DNA of 64,000 bases from Euptelea pleiosperma (GCA_035048495.1 CM068548.1:10219464-10283463), one strand, 5' to 3'. Counted from the first letter of the stretch, positions 49,601-62,066 are shown. Numbers and translations are program-made. The notes: generated by a model from the letters alone, not told the origin.

Positions 49601-52600
49601 TTCCATCAAAAACTTCGAAACCTGTGGCAGAAAGAAGGTGAATTACTCATAAACAAGTAAAACAGCGGTTAAAATATTCTCTCAAAGGGTTGACTTGGAT
49701 CAAAGGTCATATTCAGTTGAGTTCGTTTGGAAACTCAAACGAGTCATTGGAACTGACATGTTCATTTTTTTTATAAGTAAAGAGAAAAAGAAAAAAGAGT
49801 AAAGAAAAAGACTTAAGAAAAATAAAATATGCAAAAGGGGAAATCAAGAAACAATAAGTACAGTAAAGACCATTTGATTTTGTTTTGCCATTCGCTGGAA
49901 ATACAGTGTTTACAATTTAGTTGTTCAAAATATATGTAAATCAGACATTAGCAATAGGTTACATGACAAGCATTTTATTTACCAAATATTTAAACATGCA
50001 AGCAAATAAACAAAATATAATTGTAAACAAGTATAAGAGAGCTACCACAGCTGTTGAAGACATTGACAGGAATGCACCAACAAATACCCCCTCCGAAGGT
50101 TTACCACCGCATAACTGCAGAAAGCATGCAGTTGCATACATCAGGACTGCAACAAATAGAAAGATGGTATGGCATAGTTCTCCAAATATTCTGGAAACTT
50201 TGCAAGCTCAGAAGTTGGGTATAATAATATACTTTAAGGTGCTTAGGATCATTAAAAGTAAGAACATGGTAACCAATGAAAAAAAAAAGGGAAACAACAT
50301 TGGTGTATTAGCGTAAAAAACATAGCCATAAAAGTGTTGCACCAAAATTGTGCCATGTCTAAAGGAACGAGATGATGAAAAGTGCAAGACTTACGATGGC
50401 ATAAAGAATGGCAAGATGCCACAATACTCAAGGTACCCCGTGAATTTCATTTTGTGGGAATGAGAAAAGAGGAACAAGACAGTATGTATGACAACATGCA
50501 ACACATAGCAGAATAAGATGTCTAAAGAGACACTGAAAAACACAAAAGAATATGGAAGTCAAAATAAGGGTAACCCATGGTTTCTATTTGTATTAAATAA
50601 GCATGAGCATGTCTGTTGATATTAATTATGATTGAATGGCCAAGTTCCGCTTTCAAAAATACAGCAACAAATCTGAAATGGTTCATAGAAGGCATACCGA
50701 GGCTGTTATGCCACATAAGCACATAAATAGGAAGATTTGGAGTAGACCTCCTAGAACAGCAACAGCTCGAACAACTCGAAGCTGCATATATGAGGGGAAG
50801 ACATCTGAATCACAATTGTAAATACAGATTGTTTGAAATTAGAAAGAAGAGACATGCATGAAAGGGGAGTAAGCCAACCTTTGCTGTGGAAAACTCCAGG
50901 CCCAATGCGAAAAGAAGGAAAATTACACCAAACTGAGCAACTGTTTCAACCTACATGCACAAATATCAGCAACAAAATGAACATTAGCACGCAGATATGT
51001 AAAATTTATGCAACTGAAGGAGACATGAAAATTAATTTGGAGACCTGACATGACAATAAAAAAAAGAATATAACCCTTACACATAATTCCATGGAGCAGA
51101 AAGAATAATTTTCTTCTCCTATTCGCATAATCAGCAGAAACTATAGTGATGTTCATTAGCTAGTGATCCGTGTAACAATGACACTCCATTTTCTAAAAAT
51201 ATGCTTTATTGCACCATGTCGTATTCACGTCTTGGAAACATGCCAACACTCTCTTTCAAACAAATTTTAATTTAGTCAAATACTATTTTAAAGTTATTAT
51301 ATATGTGGGTCAGGTTATTTTGATATACCTTGACATGCCATTTGACATGTCTATGTGGGGCTACACAGAGATCAGTGAAGGGCTATTGTCAGTGAGAATG
51401 GCTTCTCCATGATGAGAATGATTTCCTCACCATGGAGATCCTCCTCTCCAAAATTCAGCCCATTTGTATTTTTCTAGCCCCATACAAGTAAAAACATTTT
51501 GGACCGTCCATTTCACCATAAACTTTTAAAGTGCACTTTTTATAGGATTAGAGGTTTCAGAATGGGCCGATGTTTTTGTGAGGATGATCCCCGTGGTGAC
51601 GAGATCATTCTCGCCAAAAATCAGCCTTTGAACGATCTCCATGTGGGCCCCACAAAGGCATGTCAAAAGGACTGACAGACTGTGTGCGTGTGTGTGCGTG
51701 TGCGTGTGCGTGGCTTATCTTGACACAGAAATTTACACAAGCTATGTGGGGCCCACTTGTAGATGAGTCAACAGATGCTTTTGGAAAGGATGATCTCCAT
51801 GGTGAGGAGATCATCCTCATTAAAATCATCCCTTTGTTCATCTCCATGTGGGCCCTTCATAGCCATGCAATTTATATATATATATATATATTTGAACCTT
51901 GTAACAAGGACATGGACACATGTGTCGGTGTTTGACACATACGTGATGTCTGATACAGCAGCTTTAAGAAGTTAGAATGCAGACACTTCAGTACACATGT
52001 ACTACAATCTAATACTTTAGTTACATTTAAGTTAAAAGTTTATTCAATAAAAATAAGAAAATAAATATATGAAAAGTAAAAGAAAACGTTTCTTTACGCT
52101 ATTGAGCTATCCATTAACATAAAAAATATATGTAAAATTTATAAGAGGGAAGACTATCAAACAACTACAGTTGTGTGTAACAACTTAACAAAGTATTGTA
52201 TGGAGGATGGAACACATCAACTTTCTTTTAGAAATTATTTTTTTAATATAAAAAAAACACTAAAATAAAAGGCGACAATGCAGTACATTTCAAGATGTGC
52301 CTCTGGATGTGTCAACGCACGTGTCCATGTGTCGACATGTTAGACAAAAAACCATCAAAGTGTCATGCCCCTGATACATAATGTTGAACTAAAGTATTTT
52401 CAAAAGTATATCCCTCAATATATTGAATAAACTGTAGGAAATCAGCGTATCGGGGTTTGTAGGGTTCAGTGTGTCTAACCCTACTTATTTGTGTTTGACA
52501 ACCAACATGTGTCTGTGTCAATGTCATCATTGTCGTGTAGGCTGTAGCTAATAATACATGAGGAATACTAACAAGCAATGCATTTATTGTGTTGCCTAGA

Positions 52601-55600
52601 TGCTATGCACTAGAAGACAAGAAAAACTACTTAGAAAACCGTACCTCACATTAAAAAATATATTTTTCCTGTCTTCTAGTGCATAGCATCTGTTCAATGC
52701 AATAAATGTGTTTCTTGCTAGCATTCTCGTCTACTTCATATATCAGATGTCAACTGCAAGAGTTTTTACTAGAAGTTGGATCCAAACACCCTTGTAGGAC
52801 GACGGTTGCCAATTTTATGCATACATACAAACCTGTCTATCTGTCTCTCCATACATTTGTATATAAGCATCATGAAGACTTATCAACAGCATATTGTCAT
52901 AAGAGTGACACGTATAATGGCTCGGTTTTAGCCTAACTCCGAATGAAAATAATGATGAAAATCTCTAGCTTCTTTTTCTCTCAAAACACCACTTTTCTCT
53001 ATTAGCAAAACTTGTAAAGCAGGTAACTAAGCCATGTCTTGGATAAAAAAAAATTAGATAAGTGAATCTAAAGGACTAAGCCATGTCTGACATGATTCAT
53101 TACTAAGATAAGGATTTTCTCAGCCAAAAGAAGCAAGTTTAAGGTTGGAGTTAATGAAACATTGACCCAAAAAATTAGAAGGAACTATTTCAAGAAGGCA
53201 AGAGTTATAGCTCTTAAATATAAAAGCAACGTACCTGCACCATTTCACTAACAAAGCTCAAGCCTCCCGGTCCAATAACAGATCCTGCTAACAAATATCC
53301 AGTAATAACCTGCAGGAACTTCAGAATGGGTAAAAACTCCTTCAAGGGATGACACGGCGATAGTCAAAGTAAAGGTTAGAGAATTAGAGAGTTGAAGCAA
53401 AAAAAGCAAATCCTTAGAATGTGTGTTCCCATAAACATCGATAAATTAGGTTAGCATAATATAATATCATTCACTAATTGTAGTCATCGTGAACAAAGCT
53501 TAGAGCAGTAATAATGTTCAGACCGGTTGTCCAGCACAAGCAAAGGCAATGCCACCACAAGTTGCAGATACAATGACAACTACCAGATCAGAGATCAATC
53601 TGCATATACAGTAATTTGAAAAGTTTAACAAATCTGATAAATTAATGTTAGTCATAAATATAATTACAATTAACAACATAGTAAGTTTACCTTAAATCCA
53701 ACTGTAGCACAGGGTATTTTGATTTGGTATTAGATATAATAAATACATTGTCCTGCAAATACAGTTTCCAATATGTACATCAAAATTTGTTCATCTCTGA
53801 AGGTGTTTAGTATTCAAAATGAAAAAACAAACGCGCACTGCTACTCGCTGCATCCATAAATGCATCAATCCAAGATTTCAATCAGGTAAAGTTTACAATG
53901 CCATATATGTGACATACCTTTCGATCTATTAATGTTGGGGTATCTTCCGCTCGATTCTCATTATCCAAATTGAAAACATCATGAAGTTGAAATGACCTGA
54001 CATAAAAGCCATAAAAATGTGAAAGGAACACAAATTCAGATGGTGAAGCTGAAATTACAATTAACAAAAACTGATTTCTCATAGTAATAAATAAAAAAAT
54101 GTTATCATTATATATTTATGAAGACATAATTCAATTTAATATCATATATTTATTCATATGATAGAAGCATATACTTCTCCTTCGTGTCATTTTTCTTGGA
54201 CTTAACTCTAGCTACAGTTTCCAGAACTGCCTGATGAACAAAGCATACAAAACAGTTAGAATTCAGCACAAGAATAAGCAAAGATGTGTTAATGAATGCA
54301 ATCAAATAAGGGAAGACAATTTAGCATTATATGCGCTTCTGTTACAAAAAATAATAATAAACAAATAAACAACCTTGAAATGCATAACTAATTCAATAGC
54401 AAACACTGGCGCATATAGTTCACGATTTTGTAAGAATTTATTTTGATTTATACAAATGAAAAGTATAAACGGAACAAAACTCAAGAACCGTATTACAGGG
54501 AGCTCAATGACCAACAGCGAGTTCAGAAAGTACACATATTTATAAGCAAATTATGTGGGAAGTCAATATATTTCTCAGGAAAAAAAGAGGATATTTGACC
54601 TGAGGTGAACATTAAAACTTTTAAAAAATAAAAAGAAGCACCAACTAATAAACATTAAAGTCCGCTACTTAACAGCAAGTGACATCCACGAGAACAATGC
54701 ATACAACAGAAATACCAACAGACCAAAAAGAATGTCCAAACAAACAAATTCTAGCATTAGGGATCGTTATCAAGGTTTAAAGTATCGTTTCATCTCATTT
54801 TTTCAGTAAGCTAACAGAATTCGACATTTTACCAGCACTGTATTACAGGGAGCTCAATGACCAACAGTGAGTTCAGAAAGTACACATGTGGGAAGTCAGA
54901 ATATATTTCTCAGGAAAAAAAAAGTGGAGATTAGACCTGAGGTGAACCATAAAACTTTTAAAAAATAAAAAGAAGCACCAACTAAGAAACGTTGAAGTCC
55001 GCTACTTCACAGCAAGTGCCATCCACGAGAACAATGCATACAAGTAACAGAAATACCAACAAACCAGGAAGAATGTCCAAACAAACAAATTCTAGTTCTT
55101 AGCCGCAGAAACAAACCCTAATACTGCATACAGGATCGTTATCAAGGTTTAAAATATCGTTTCATCTCGTTCTTTCAGTAAGCTAACAGAATTTATTGTT
55201 TTTCAACCAAGATGAAACAAGACGAAATGAGAAAATAATAAATAAATAACAATATATGTCTCAATAAGTTTAAACCATTTTTTAATGGGTTTGGCCCTAA
55301 GTCCGTACCTTTCCTTTTTGCACTAGTTATGAATGGATTAATGGTCAAATTGAAAGAGACGTTCCTTGGTGAATGCTATTTGCAGACGATGTCTTGAGTA
55401 GAAACTACCAAAGAAGAAGAGACTACGAATCAAATAGAAGTGAATTTGATCGAATGCTGAAAAAGGCAAATAAGAATTGATTGAAATAGTTGAAGTACTT
55501 GACTCTGAAAATGCTACTTTTAGACTGGACACTGAAGAGTTACTTGTCCTAGTCAGTCAGCTTAAGGAAGGGAGGAAATCTCTTCAAGATAGAAACAAGT

Positions 55601-58600
55601 TCTTGGAATGCGAGTTCCAGACTTGTATGGATGCTAGGAAGTTTCTTGAAAATCAACTTGCAAACGTAAAGAGAGATTTGCCTTATTTCTCTAAGAGCAT
55701 GCAGAAGTACGACAAGATTCTTTGTATGGGAAAAAGTGATAGAAACAAAAAGGGATTAGGTTATGTGCAGTCTACTAGTACCCAATCGTCTTCAAGAACT
55801 AAATTTGTTAAAGTCACTGTTCTTTCTGCATCCAATGTTGACCTACCCAGACCTTCCAAGAACATACCTGCTTGTAATTACTGTAGGGGTAAAGGGCACA
55901 TTAGTAAGAATTGCCTCCAAAGAAGGAAAGACTACCAGGCTCTTCACAATAAAAAACCTTTAGGGAGTCAAGAGAATCTACTCCAGGAGATGAAAGCCTT
56001 ATATCAAAAGTCTGATGTCTTGAGTAGAGAAATTGCAAACCTAATGGATCTCAAGTGCAACCAAACTCAAAATAATAGGAAGATAAATAAAAAGAGAAAT
56101 ATCATATCTCCCCCACCACCTATGCAAATGGCGAAGAGACAGAACCCACCTAAAAGGTATAAGACCCTGTGGGTGAGATGTATCAAGACCAATGTATGTG
56201 TAATGTTGAGTCATGTGCAATGTTGACCACATATAGGATCTTGTCGAGCATAGCACACCAAGAAAGTGACTTTGGTAGGAATGGGGGTGCTCCACAAAAG
56301 TTTAGCTGGAAATGCAACTTGGCTCGGCCCTATGATAATATGATAACGTTTGTGTAACTCTCTGGTAATGGTATTATCATTCACAGCTATGCATTCTAGA
56401 ACTGATTTTACACTTTCACTGCACATTGATTTAATTTGATTGTCTTTATTTAGACAGTACTACTTTGGTTGTAGTGTTTCTGAATTGTGCAGACGACATG
56501 TTGAAAAAGAAAATTAAAGTCTATCAAGATTTACCTGAATGTATTCTCTGAGGGAGTGTGAATGAAACATGTAAAGGGTTGGGTTGTAATGTTTATTTAT
56601 TTCCTTTATATTTTTTGATAAGGATATTTATTTCTTTTATATGACTGTGTGGTGTTTTGTCACGGAATTGTTAAAGGGGGAGATTGTAAAGAATATGAGA
56701 CAAATTGTTTTATCTAAAATCTCGTTTGACAAAACACATTATAAACCTTCCTGGTGTTTGTCAATTAGGTAGAGAGTGTGTGTCAGTTGTTGCATCACTC
56801 AAGTAGTGCCTCAAGACTATAAAGATGAAGTCTGATCCTTAGAAGATTGAAGATTAATTTATCTGAAGACTTGGTGCTTTATTAGATTATACGAAATCAC
56901 ACAAAATAGGATAGTAAGTGACTTAGATGCCCTAGAATAGGCGGTAGACCCTTAATACACTATAAACTAAGTCATAGGTGTGATTGGCAGAGATTCAGAG
57001 CTTTAAAACTCAATTTTTAAGCATACTGATGAGTCCAATTGATTGAGGTACCCAATCCAATCGATTGGACTTCCCTGGATAGAACCAAAATATGTTTGGT
57101 TGCTGCCTAATCGATATGTGTGGGGATTATTTTTTAAAACTCCGAAAAGAGTTCTAATTGCTCTCCAACCCTTGCTAATTTGATGAGAACTTTGTTATTC
57201 CCATATATAGATAGTTCTTAGGCTTTTAAACCTAATGTTCCTAACTTCAAACTCAAGATAATCAATCTAAAGAAAAAGAGCTTCCCAAAATCCAAGAAAA
57301 AACCCTAGGTATTTTGTTTATAATCTTTTGGTTTATTTCCTTGGTTGATCTATGTTTGATGATCTAAAATCATTGAATATTGTCCAAGCTTGATCACTCT
57401 CCATCTAAGTCCTTTAGTTCTAAATATGTACTTAGATGTTTAGAGACCATATGGTTCTTGAAACCCAACCTATTTGAGTTGATTGTTGAGGAATCGGGGT
57501 TGGACCAAATTCTTCACTATCTGAGGCTAGACTGGACTGTGAGAAGAAGATCAGGGCTGGACTGATCTAATGGTAGGTTCGGGAGGGGATCTTATCAGAA
57601 GGGCGTTCGTGGATTCGAGCGTGAAAGACAGAGGACGTGGATGCACAGACAATAGGCTTAAAGGATTCGAGTTGAAAGTTGTGAGGAACAGTGTTGCGTG
57701 AGTAACTTCTTGTCTTGTTTAACTTTTTGATAGTGATACTTTAATATTTGGATGTGGTCTCGTGATTTTTCCTTGTGAAGGTTTCCACGTAAAAATCGTA
57801 TATATATATGGTTTGATTTGTTTTCTGCTATTATTCTTGTAAGATTAAGATAAACGAATAAGAATTAAATATATCTCCGATATAATTAAACTGAGTCGGT
57901 TAAATTAATCGCTTTAATAAAATCAATTATATCTAGGATTTGTGCATACGATTTTGTACCCCATACCTTGACCAGTAATTGATTAGGTTGTTAAAATAAG
58001 ATTAAACTTTTAAATACCTATTCTCTCACCCCCCCCCCCCCCCCCCCTCCAGGTATCTTTGGTCCTGTAGATACATAGACCCAAGTAATTTCAAAACTCT
58101 CTAACAACTAGTCGAGCCTTGTTGCTCTCAACAGAGCTATCAATTAGACCTTTAGACTATACACCCATCCCCATTTGTTTCTCTTTTAGGTAAGGAGAAC
58201 GATTCCCCAGTTTCGTTCTTTAAAGTTCTTACTTTCTTAATGCACGACTTTCCTTCGGTTCAGATAAAACAAGAGCAACTGGTGAATCATGATCAAAAGT
58301 AGTAATTGGAACAAAACAAGAAGAAGAGGGATACTTGAACCTTATAGGAAAAATCATGGTAGTAAGAAATATCTCGTCAATGGTTATTGGCTTAGTACAC
58401 CATGAGCCTTCCCCTAATGAGATAGTTTCTCCCAGCACAACACTAAGAACTCACAAGTAACTCATCGACACGGAATTTGCGCCAAGGACAATGAGAAAAA
58501 CTTCAGACTCAATGGACCATCTCCCTTGTGATACTTTCGCCATGTTGGAAGATACAAGCATTGGTTGCATCATTTGAATTATTCAAATTCATTCCATAAT

Positions 58601-60226
58601 GAACCTAGTAATATCCATTGGCAAAACATACCAATGACCTCATATTTATGAATTACCCTCCCATCTCTACGGATGAACAAATGCATTCGATTCTAGTCAT
58701 CCTCATTTATCTACTCGCAGTTAAGCTTAACTATCCTTTAAAGGATGCCCTAGGTGATCAAATGACTAAGTCTTACCGCAGATCATCTCTCTCATATATC
58801 TCTTTTACGAACATACAACTTACCCCTATTATTTAGTAGTATATTATATGATAGGCAGAGGGCATCCACAGGTTAAATAATCCAAATCTTCCAATTTCCC
58901 CATAAGAGTTTATGTGGAGCATATTTTTATATGCTCCTACTCTAATCTAACCAAAACCAAATTATAAAGTGACTGCACACTATCTGATTTCTGTATCAGA
59001 CGGTGCAAATCATGACAATTTGGGGGCAGATCCAACTCCAATCAGATGTTATCTAGAATGTGTTGGACCAATTAAATATAGTAAGAAAAATAGCCCTCCA
59101 TTTAGTAGGCTAGTGCCCAAAGGGTGCAATGCACAATCAAAAGTGGACAACAATCAATTCAAGATAACTCTTTTACTTCCTACACAATCAAAAGGTCAAA
59201 ATCAACTCAGCATAGCCACGACAATTTCTACTACTTCAACTGCATCCATAAAAATCAATTAACAATTTAGAAAGTGCACATTCACCAACCTGTTGTTCAG
59301 CAACACTATTGTTGAAGCTGCCAGCTTCAGATTCTGCCAAAGAAGAACAGCAAGTCAGTGTACCTCCAATGTTATTTCTCCATTGCTATTTCTCCTAATC
59401 ATTCGGCAAAACTGTTGTTGAGAACTACTATAATTGATCTATTAACTGAAAAAGTGGCTTTTTCCCCTAATTATAACTTTTATCAAGCTTATTTTATCCG
59501 TATTCTTCATTACTTCAGAAGAATGAATGAAAACTACTAATGAAGATTGCGTCTGAATGGATATAGCAAGACCTTTATACATGCAAATTGTAGAAAGTAC
59601 CAGAACAGCCCTACTACTATGACTATCAACTCCTTGGAGAAGATTAGATTGCCACAGCTACCAAAACAAAACAGAACAATATGCCGAGACTTCAAAGAGA
59701 GATTCTACTGCCAAAAAAGAAACAGATTGCACAGTAATAAAGCGCTTTGCATAAAAGTGTGTTCTCAGTAAAACAGCATAAATCCCAACGAGATCACTCA
59801 CAAATCCACACTCTAAAATTCAAAACAACCACAGCTGCTCCGCAAACTCAAACTCCGAAATTACAGCTGATCCTCTCGAAATCGAATTCAACAAAGAAAC
59901 AAGCCCTAGTTCATCCTACCACGTCACACACCACCAAAACACGCAGAAAAAAAAACAGAAACACCAAAAGAGAAACCGAGAGCTCAGATCTACAAACCTC
60001 CAGTCTGCTCATTCTCAGTAAATTCCTTCTCGAGAGCCCGATCGATCATGTCCGCAAAGCTATCCTCTCTCGATATCGAACCTGAAGAAGCAGACTCAGT
60101 GGCATTGCTCTCCCCCGACCGATCCGACTCGGTCGCGGGGAGAGGGAGGGACAGAGAAGGAAGAGAAGCAACGCAGAGAAGAACAGAGATGAAAAACAAG
60201 AGAAGAAACTCAGAGGAAGAACTCAT
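40633..60226 (-). CDS. KEA5: K(+) efflux antiporter, KEA4/5/6 group
   Basis: CPA2-family K+/H+ antiporter of endomembranes (Golgi, TGN and prevacuolar in known members). Twenty exons, in gene order: 59998-60226, 59290-59333, 54175-54230, 53918-53996, 53691-53752, 53524-53599, 53235-53309, 50879-50950, 50698-50781, 50046-50114, 49544-49621, 48530-48618, 48348-48444, 48108-48161, 43280-43375, 42447-42635, 42276-42353, 41855-41899, 40852-40943, 40713-40633. All junctions are GT-AG. A signal peptide (MSSSSEFLLLFFISVLL) precedes an acidic luminal region with FNLDNENRAEDTPTLIDRK. The exchanger domain (about 160-550) has TGYLLAGSVIGPGGL, LCGGKPSEGVFVGAF, LILQDCAVG (conserved Asp) and LAQIGEFAFVLLSRAS. 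There is no RCK/KTN domain, as usual for this group. Exon 19 is one base short at about 40887: the family ending LRWFSPDS...LMVQGSHDS is present but out of frame, and a TGA arises at 40659-40661 (572 aa instead of 581). Which of KEA4, 5 or 6 it is cannot be told. Confidence 0.9.
43871..44335 (+). repeat. 5' LTR of the Ty3-like element
   Basis: The start (taatgcagtc) aligns with tgatgcagtc at 46708. The end is set by the PBS at 44339. The last 70 bp have no clear match in the 3' copy. Confidence 0.65.
44735..46100 (+). mobile_element. 5'-truncated LINE (L1) inside the Ty3-like element
   Basis: The C-terminal third of L1 ORF2 is recognisable: KEEGGLGV, MNNALLGKWL, VRFWEDRWCGD, then the zinc-binding domain with CILCRGNEETTNHLLTYC and ICWELWKDRNHRTF (45299-45943 is one open frame). 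It ends with an (AAT)n tail at 46086-46096. A stop interrupts KWL-RFG, and a 103-bp tandem duplication breaks the frame. I could not identify the target duplication with confidence. Confidence 0.88.
45168..45373 (+). repeat. 103-bp tandem duplication in the LINE
   Basis: Units 45168-45270 and 45271-45373 differ at only three or four positions. Each codes LRRQINDWEVDIVAFLFRQL. As 103 is not a multiple of three, the copy shifts the ORF. Confidence 0.92.
46708..47110 (+). repeat. 3' LTR of the Ty3-like element
   Basis: It aligns with 43871-44240 in order. It contains a local duplication of gatctacaacaactatc (46779-46818). Confidence 0.65.
49075..49260. mobile_element. Partial foldback MITE (family of copies 1-3)
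   Basis: It carries ataagccacgtggcacactc, gcatggatgtttgtcccatc and ccctaggtggaca, i.e. one arm only. The G-box palindrome is at 49132-49141. Another lone gccacgtggc followed by acacac lies at 47561-47570. Confidence 0.6.
51390..51850. mobile_element. Cluster of three 'ggatgatctcc' foldback MITE copies
   Basis: Blocks at 51393-51460, 51575-51650 and 51760-51850 each contain gatgatc...ccatgg/ccgtgg...gatcatc type inverted pairs, followed by aaaatcagcc or similar. The last two share tctccatgtgggccc. A (TG)n/(CG) run at 51680-51712 separates them. It lies in KEA intron 7. Confidence 0.55.
52562..52728. repeat. Long hairpin (foldback element)
   Basis: The arm 52562-52629 pairs with 52663-52728. 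The stretch gatgctatgcactagaagac is matched exactly by gtcttctagtgcatagcatc. About 60 of 66 positions pair, with a loop of some 33 nt. Parts of the arms (ttgctag, aaatatatttttc.tgtctt) resemble the tandem units at 26478-27167. Confidence 0.85.
54491..55193 (-). repeat. Tandem duplication (about 340 bp) in KEA intron 2
   Basis: Units 54491-54821 and 54841-55193 both run from tattacagggagctcaatg to agctaacagaatt. Each ends in atcgttatcaaggtttaaa and tcgtttcatctc, which resemble the MITE ends with gtttaaa. Indels near 54530 and 55105 separate the copies. Confidence 0.88.
55477..56226 (+). pseudogene. Copia gag fragment with CCHC knuckle
   Basis: A 249-codon open frame with no stop begins in a coiled-coil-like region (LVSQLKEGRKSLQDRN, FLENQLANVKRDL) and continues to a zinc knuckle CNYCRGKGHISKNC (about residues 134-147). 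A Lys/Asn-rich tail follows. This is the C-terminal half of a retrotransposon capsid protein. After about residue 225 the frame enters unrelated sequence at the deletion junction. It is not a host gene. Confidence 0.85.
56685..58048 (+). repeat. 3' LTR of the truncated Copia element
   Basis: The start is set by the polypurine tract; the end is approximate because no second LTR is present for comparison. Confidence 0.55.
58029..58047. repeat. C19 homopolymer
   Basis: An uninterrupted run of 19 C, flanked by ctctca and tccagg. It is liable to length error in sequencing. A similar shorter C-run occurs at 61629-61642. Confidence 0.95.
58050..59280. other. Rest of KEA intron 2, unassigned
   Basis: Several medium open frames (for example minus 58229-58438 and plus 58969-59262) have retroelement-like composition, but I recognise no domain. 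It may be further LTR sequence. Confidence 0.35.
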
Positions 60227-60575
60227 TGCAGAGGTGGAGAACGAGAAGGGGAAATGGATGACTGAGGGTGCGTAGGATACGCAGTGGCGCAGGTTAATAG
60301 TGACTGCGGGAATAATAGAGCTTTGAGGGGGCGTTGTAGCCAAATAGCTGAGAGAGGGAGAGGGAGAGGGAGAGGGGGAGAGAGACGTAAATTAACCACG
60401 GTTGAGGTTAACCAAACCGTCTCCGATTACACCTTACGGGAACTTTGCTGGGATGTTGGGTTCGGTTTAAAAGCGCCGGCCTCGTGAAGTAACGAGCGAC
60501 GTCACAAGGTCAATGATCAATCTGATCATATAATCACAATCACCATGGTTCTGACTTCTGACCACACGATTGACA

Positions 60576-60953
60576 GAAAACCTTCGCTCACACTTGTGTG
60601 AGCAAAGCCGCTCACACATCACAATATGAGCCACGGGGCACACTCTTAGAGGACGATGACCGTATAGATGTTTGGCTAGTCCCTCGGTGGACATATAAAC
60701 CAAAAATTAGCTTGATTAGTGATTTCTAAGCGTTGGATTGGAGTCATTTGCCTGGGTTGATTTTAACCGTAGAATTTGAAGGAGGACTATATCCAAAGGT
60801 CTGACATAACTAATCAGGCTGATTTTTGGGTTACAGGTCCAACGAGGGACTGGTCAAACATCTATACCGTCATCGTCCTCTAAGAGTGTGCCACGTGGCT
60901 CAAATTGTGGTATGTGATCGGCTTTGCTCACACACAGGTTTGAGCGAACGTTT
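60576..60953. mobile_element. Foldback MITE, copy 3 (upstream of KEA)
   Basis: Arms: gaaaaccttcgctcacactt, tgtgagcaaagccgctcac and gtatagatgtttggc on the left; gccgtgtgccacgtggc-type and cggctttgctcacacac on the right, inverted. The core matches copies 1 and 2. It lies 350 bp upstream of the KEA start codon. The G-box palindrome is at 60890-60899. Confidence 0.85.
60890..60899. promoter_or_regulatory. Palindromic G-box (GCCACGTGGC) in MITE copy 3
   Basis: The same 10-bp palindrome as at 1145-1154, 660 bp upstream of the KEA ATG, in the interval shared with the divergent UPF0390 gene. Its function is inferred only. Confidence 0.4.
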
Positions 60954-61249
60954 ACTCTGATTGATGGGAGCCACTGAAAGGTGGGATCTGAAGTCCTGCA
61001 TGTCTTTGTATGGTCCTTATTGACGGTCATCCCTCTCATTTACCATAAAAGATTTTGAGGTCTCCCCCTCCCAAGAAATGCTGGAGCTTAGTTTAGGGCT
61101 ACTGACCTTGTGGATGTTTGGAACTTTGGACCACCTCTTGGTGGACCTACATACCAAAGATCAGCTTGATCAGTGATTTGTAGCAGTTATACTTTAACAT
61201 AAAAAAAAAACTCAAATTCAACTCTCAAAAACCATGTTATTAAAATACT

Positions 61250-61381
61250 AAATCCAACGGTTATGAATCAGTAATTATATGACTTTTTATTTGTATGCTC
61301 ATCAACAAGGTAGCTAAATCCAACGGTTATAAATCAGTAATTATATGACTTTTTATTTGTATGCTCGTCAACAAGGTAAGT
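61250..61381. repeat. 66-bp tandem duplication
   Basis: Units 61250-61315 and 61316-61381 differ at about four positions (aaatccaacggttat to caacaaggta). Confidence 0.92.
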
Positions 61382-61416
61382 GGGCCCTAAAGAGTACTCC
61401 GCGTGCCTTTTGGAGG

Positions 61417-61561
61417 GACAAATCTAGTATGCAAACATTGTCAGTACTGATGGATGTCCCTTGAAAAATGTGTTATTTCAACATTTTCAAAAAACATATT
61501 TAATAAATTAAAAACACATTTTTCAAGAAGTATTCAATGGTGGATACAATGTTTGCATACA
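61417..61561. mobile_element. MITE of the 'acaaatctagt' family, shortened copy
   Basis: It matches the reverse complement of 61759-61964 (cagtactg, tggatgtcccttgaaaaa, caatggtggatac) but lacks the right terminus. Confidence 0.7.
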
Positions 61562-61758
61562 ATGCCATGTAGAGAGGGGCCATCAAGCACGGGCTCCAAA
61601 AATGCCACGTCCCCACCGTAGCTAACACCCCCCCCCCCCCCCTAGTTTTGGGCCTAATCTCCTAGCCGTTGGATTTAAACCTAATCTACGGCTCACCATT
61701 CGGGTGAAAACTTAGGTCTCAACCTATGTTCGACAATCCCGACCCTTATTTATGAGGT

Positions 61759-61964
61759 GGACAAATCTAGTCCGCAGTTTTACAGACTTAAAAAGTATGT
61801 AAACAGTGTATCCACCATTGAATGTTCCTTGAAAAACGTGTTTTTAATTTATAAAATATATTTTTTGAAAACATTGAAATAACACATTTTTCAAGGGACA
61901 TCCAACAGTACTGACACTGTTTCCATACTTTTAAGTCTGTAATACTAGCAGACTAGATTTGTCG
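61759..61964. mobile_element. MITE of the 'acaaatctagt' family, full copy
   Basis: Terminal repeats ggacaaatctagtc and gactagatttgtc, then cagacttaaaaagtatg and catacttttaagtctg pair inward. It is inverted relative to the copy at 61417-61561, so the two could form one long stem. Confidence 0.8.
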
Positions 61965-61979
61965 GATACGATGTAAAGA

Positions 61980-62066
61980 GACTCGAAACCTAAAAGCCAC
62001 CCTCGCGCCGCTGCTGCTGCAACTCTCTGGCTCGGTTTTGGAGACCACAGTTACACGATTATACGG
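61980..62066 (+). other. Probable non-coding first exon of the UPF0390 gene
   Basis: A GC-richer stretch (cgcgccgctgctgctgc) ends in a good donor (gattatacg|gtaaga at 62066-62067). A leader intron would then run to an AG near 62542, before the coding start at 62650. This layout is common for small plant housekeeping genes. It is inferred, with no coding evidence. Confidence 0.45.

Larger units (their letters stand above)
55400..58048 (+). mobile_element. Truncated Copia element in KEA intron 2
   Basis: A gag fragment (55477-56226) is followed, after loss of pol, by a purine tract (aaagggggagat, 56674-56684) and a long 3' LTR starting TGTAAAG at 56685, about 1.35 kb. The LTR ends near a C19 run. 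No 5' LTR or PBS was found. A large LTR with this gag type suggests the SIRE/Maximus side of Copia. The element is antisense to KEA. Confidence 0.7.

Noticed and set aside
55477..56226. The 249-codon open frame as a host protein with zinc knuckle
   Set aside because: Its knuckle, coiled-coil region and the following PPT/LTR mark it as retrotransposon gag, and its 3' end runs into a deletion junction.
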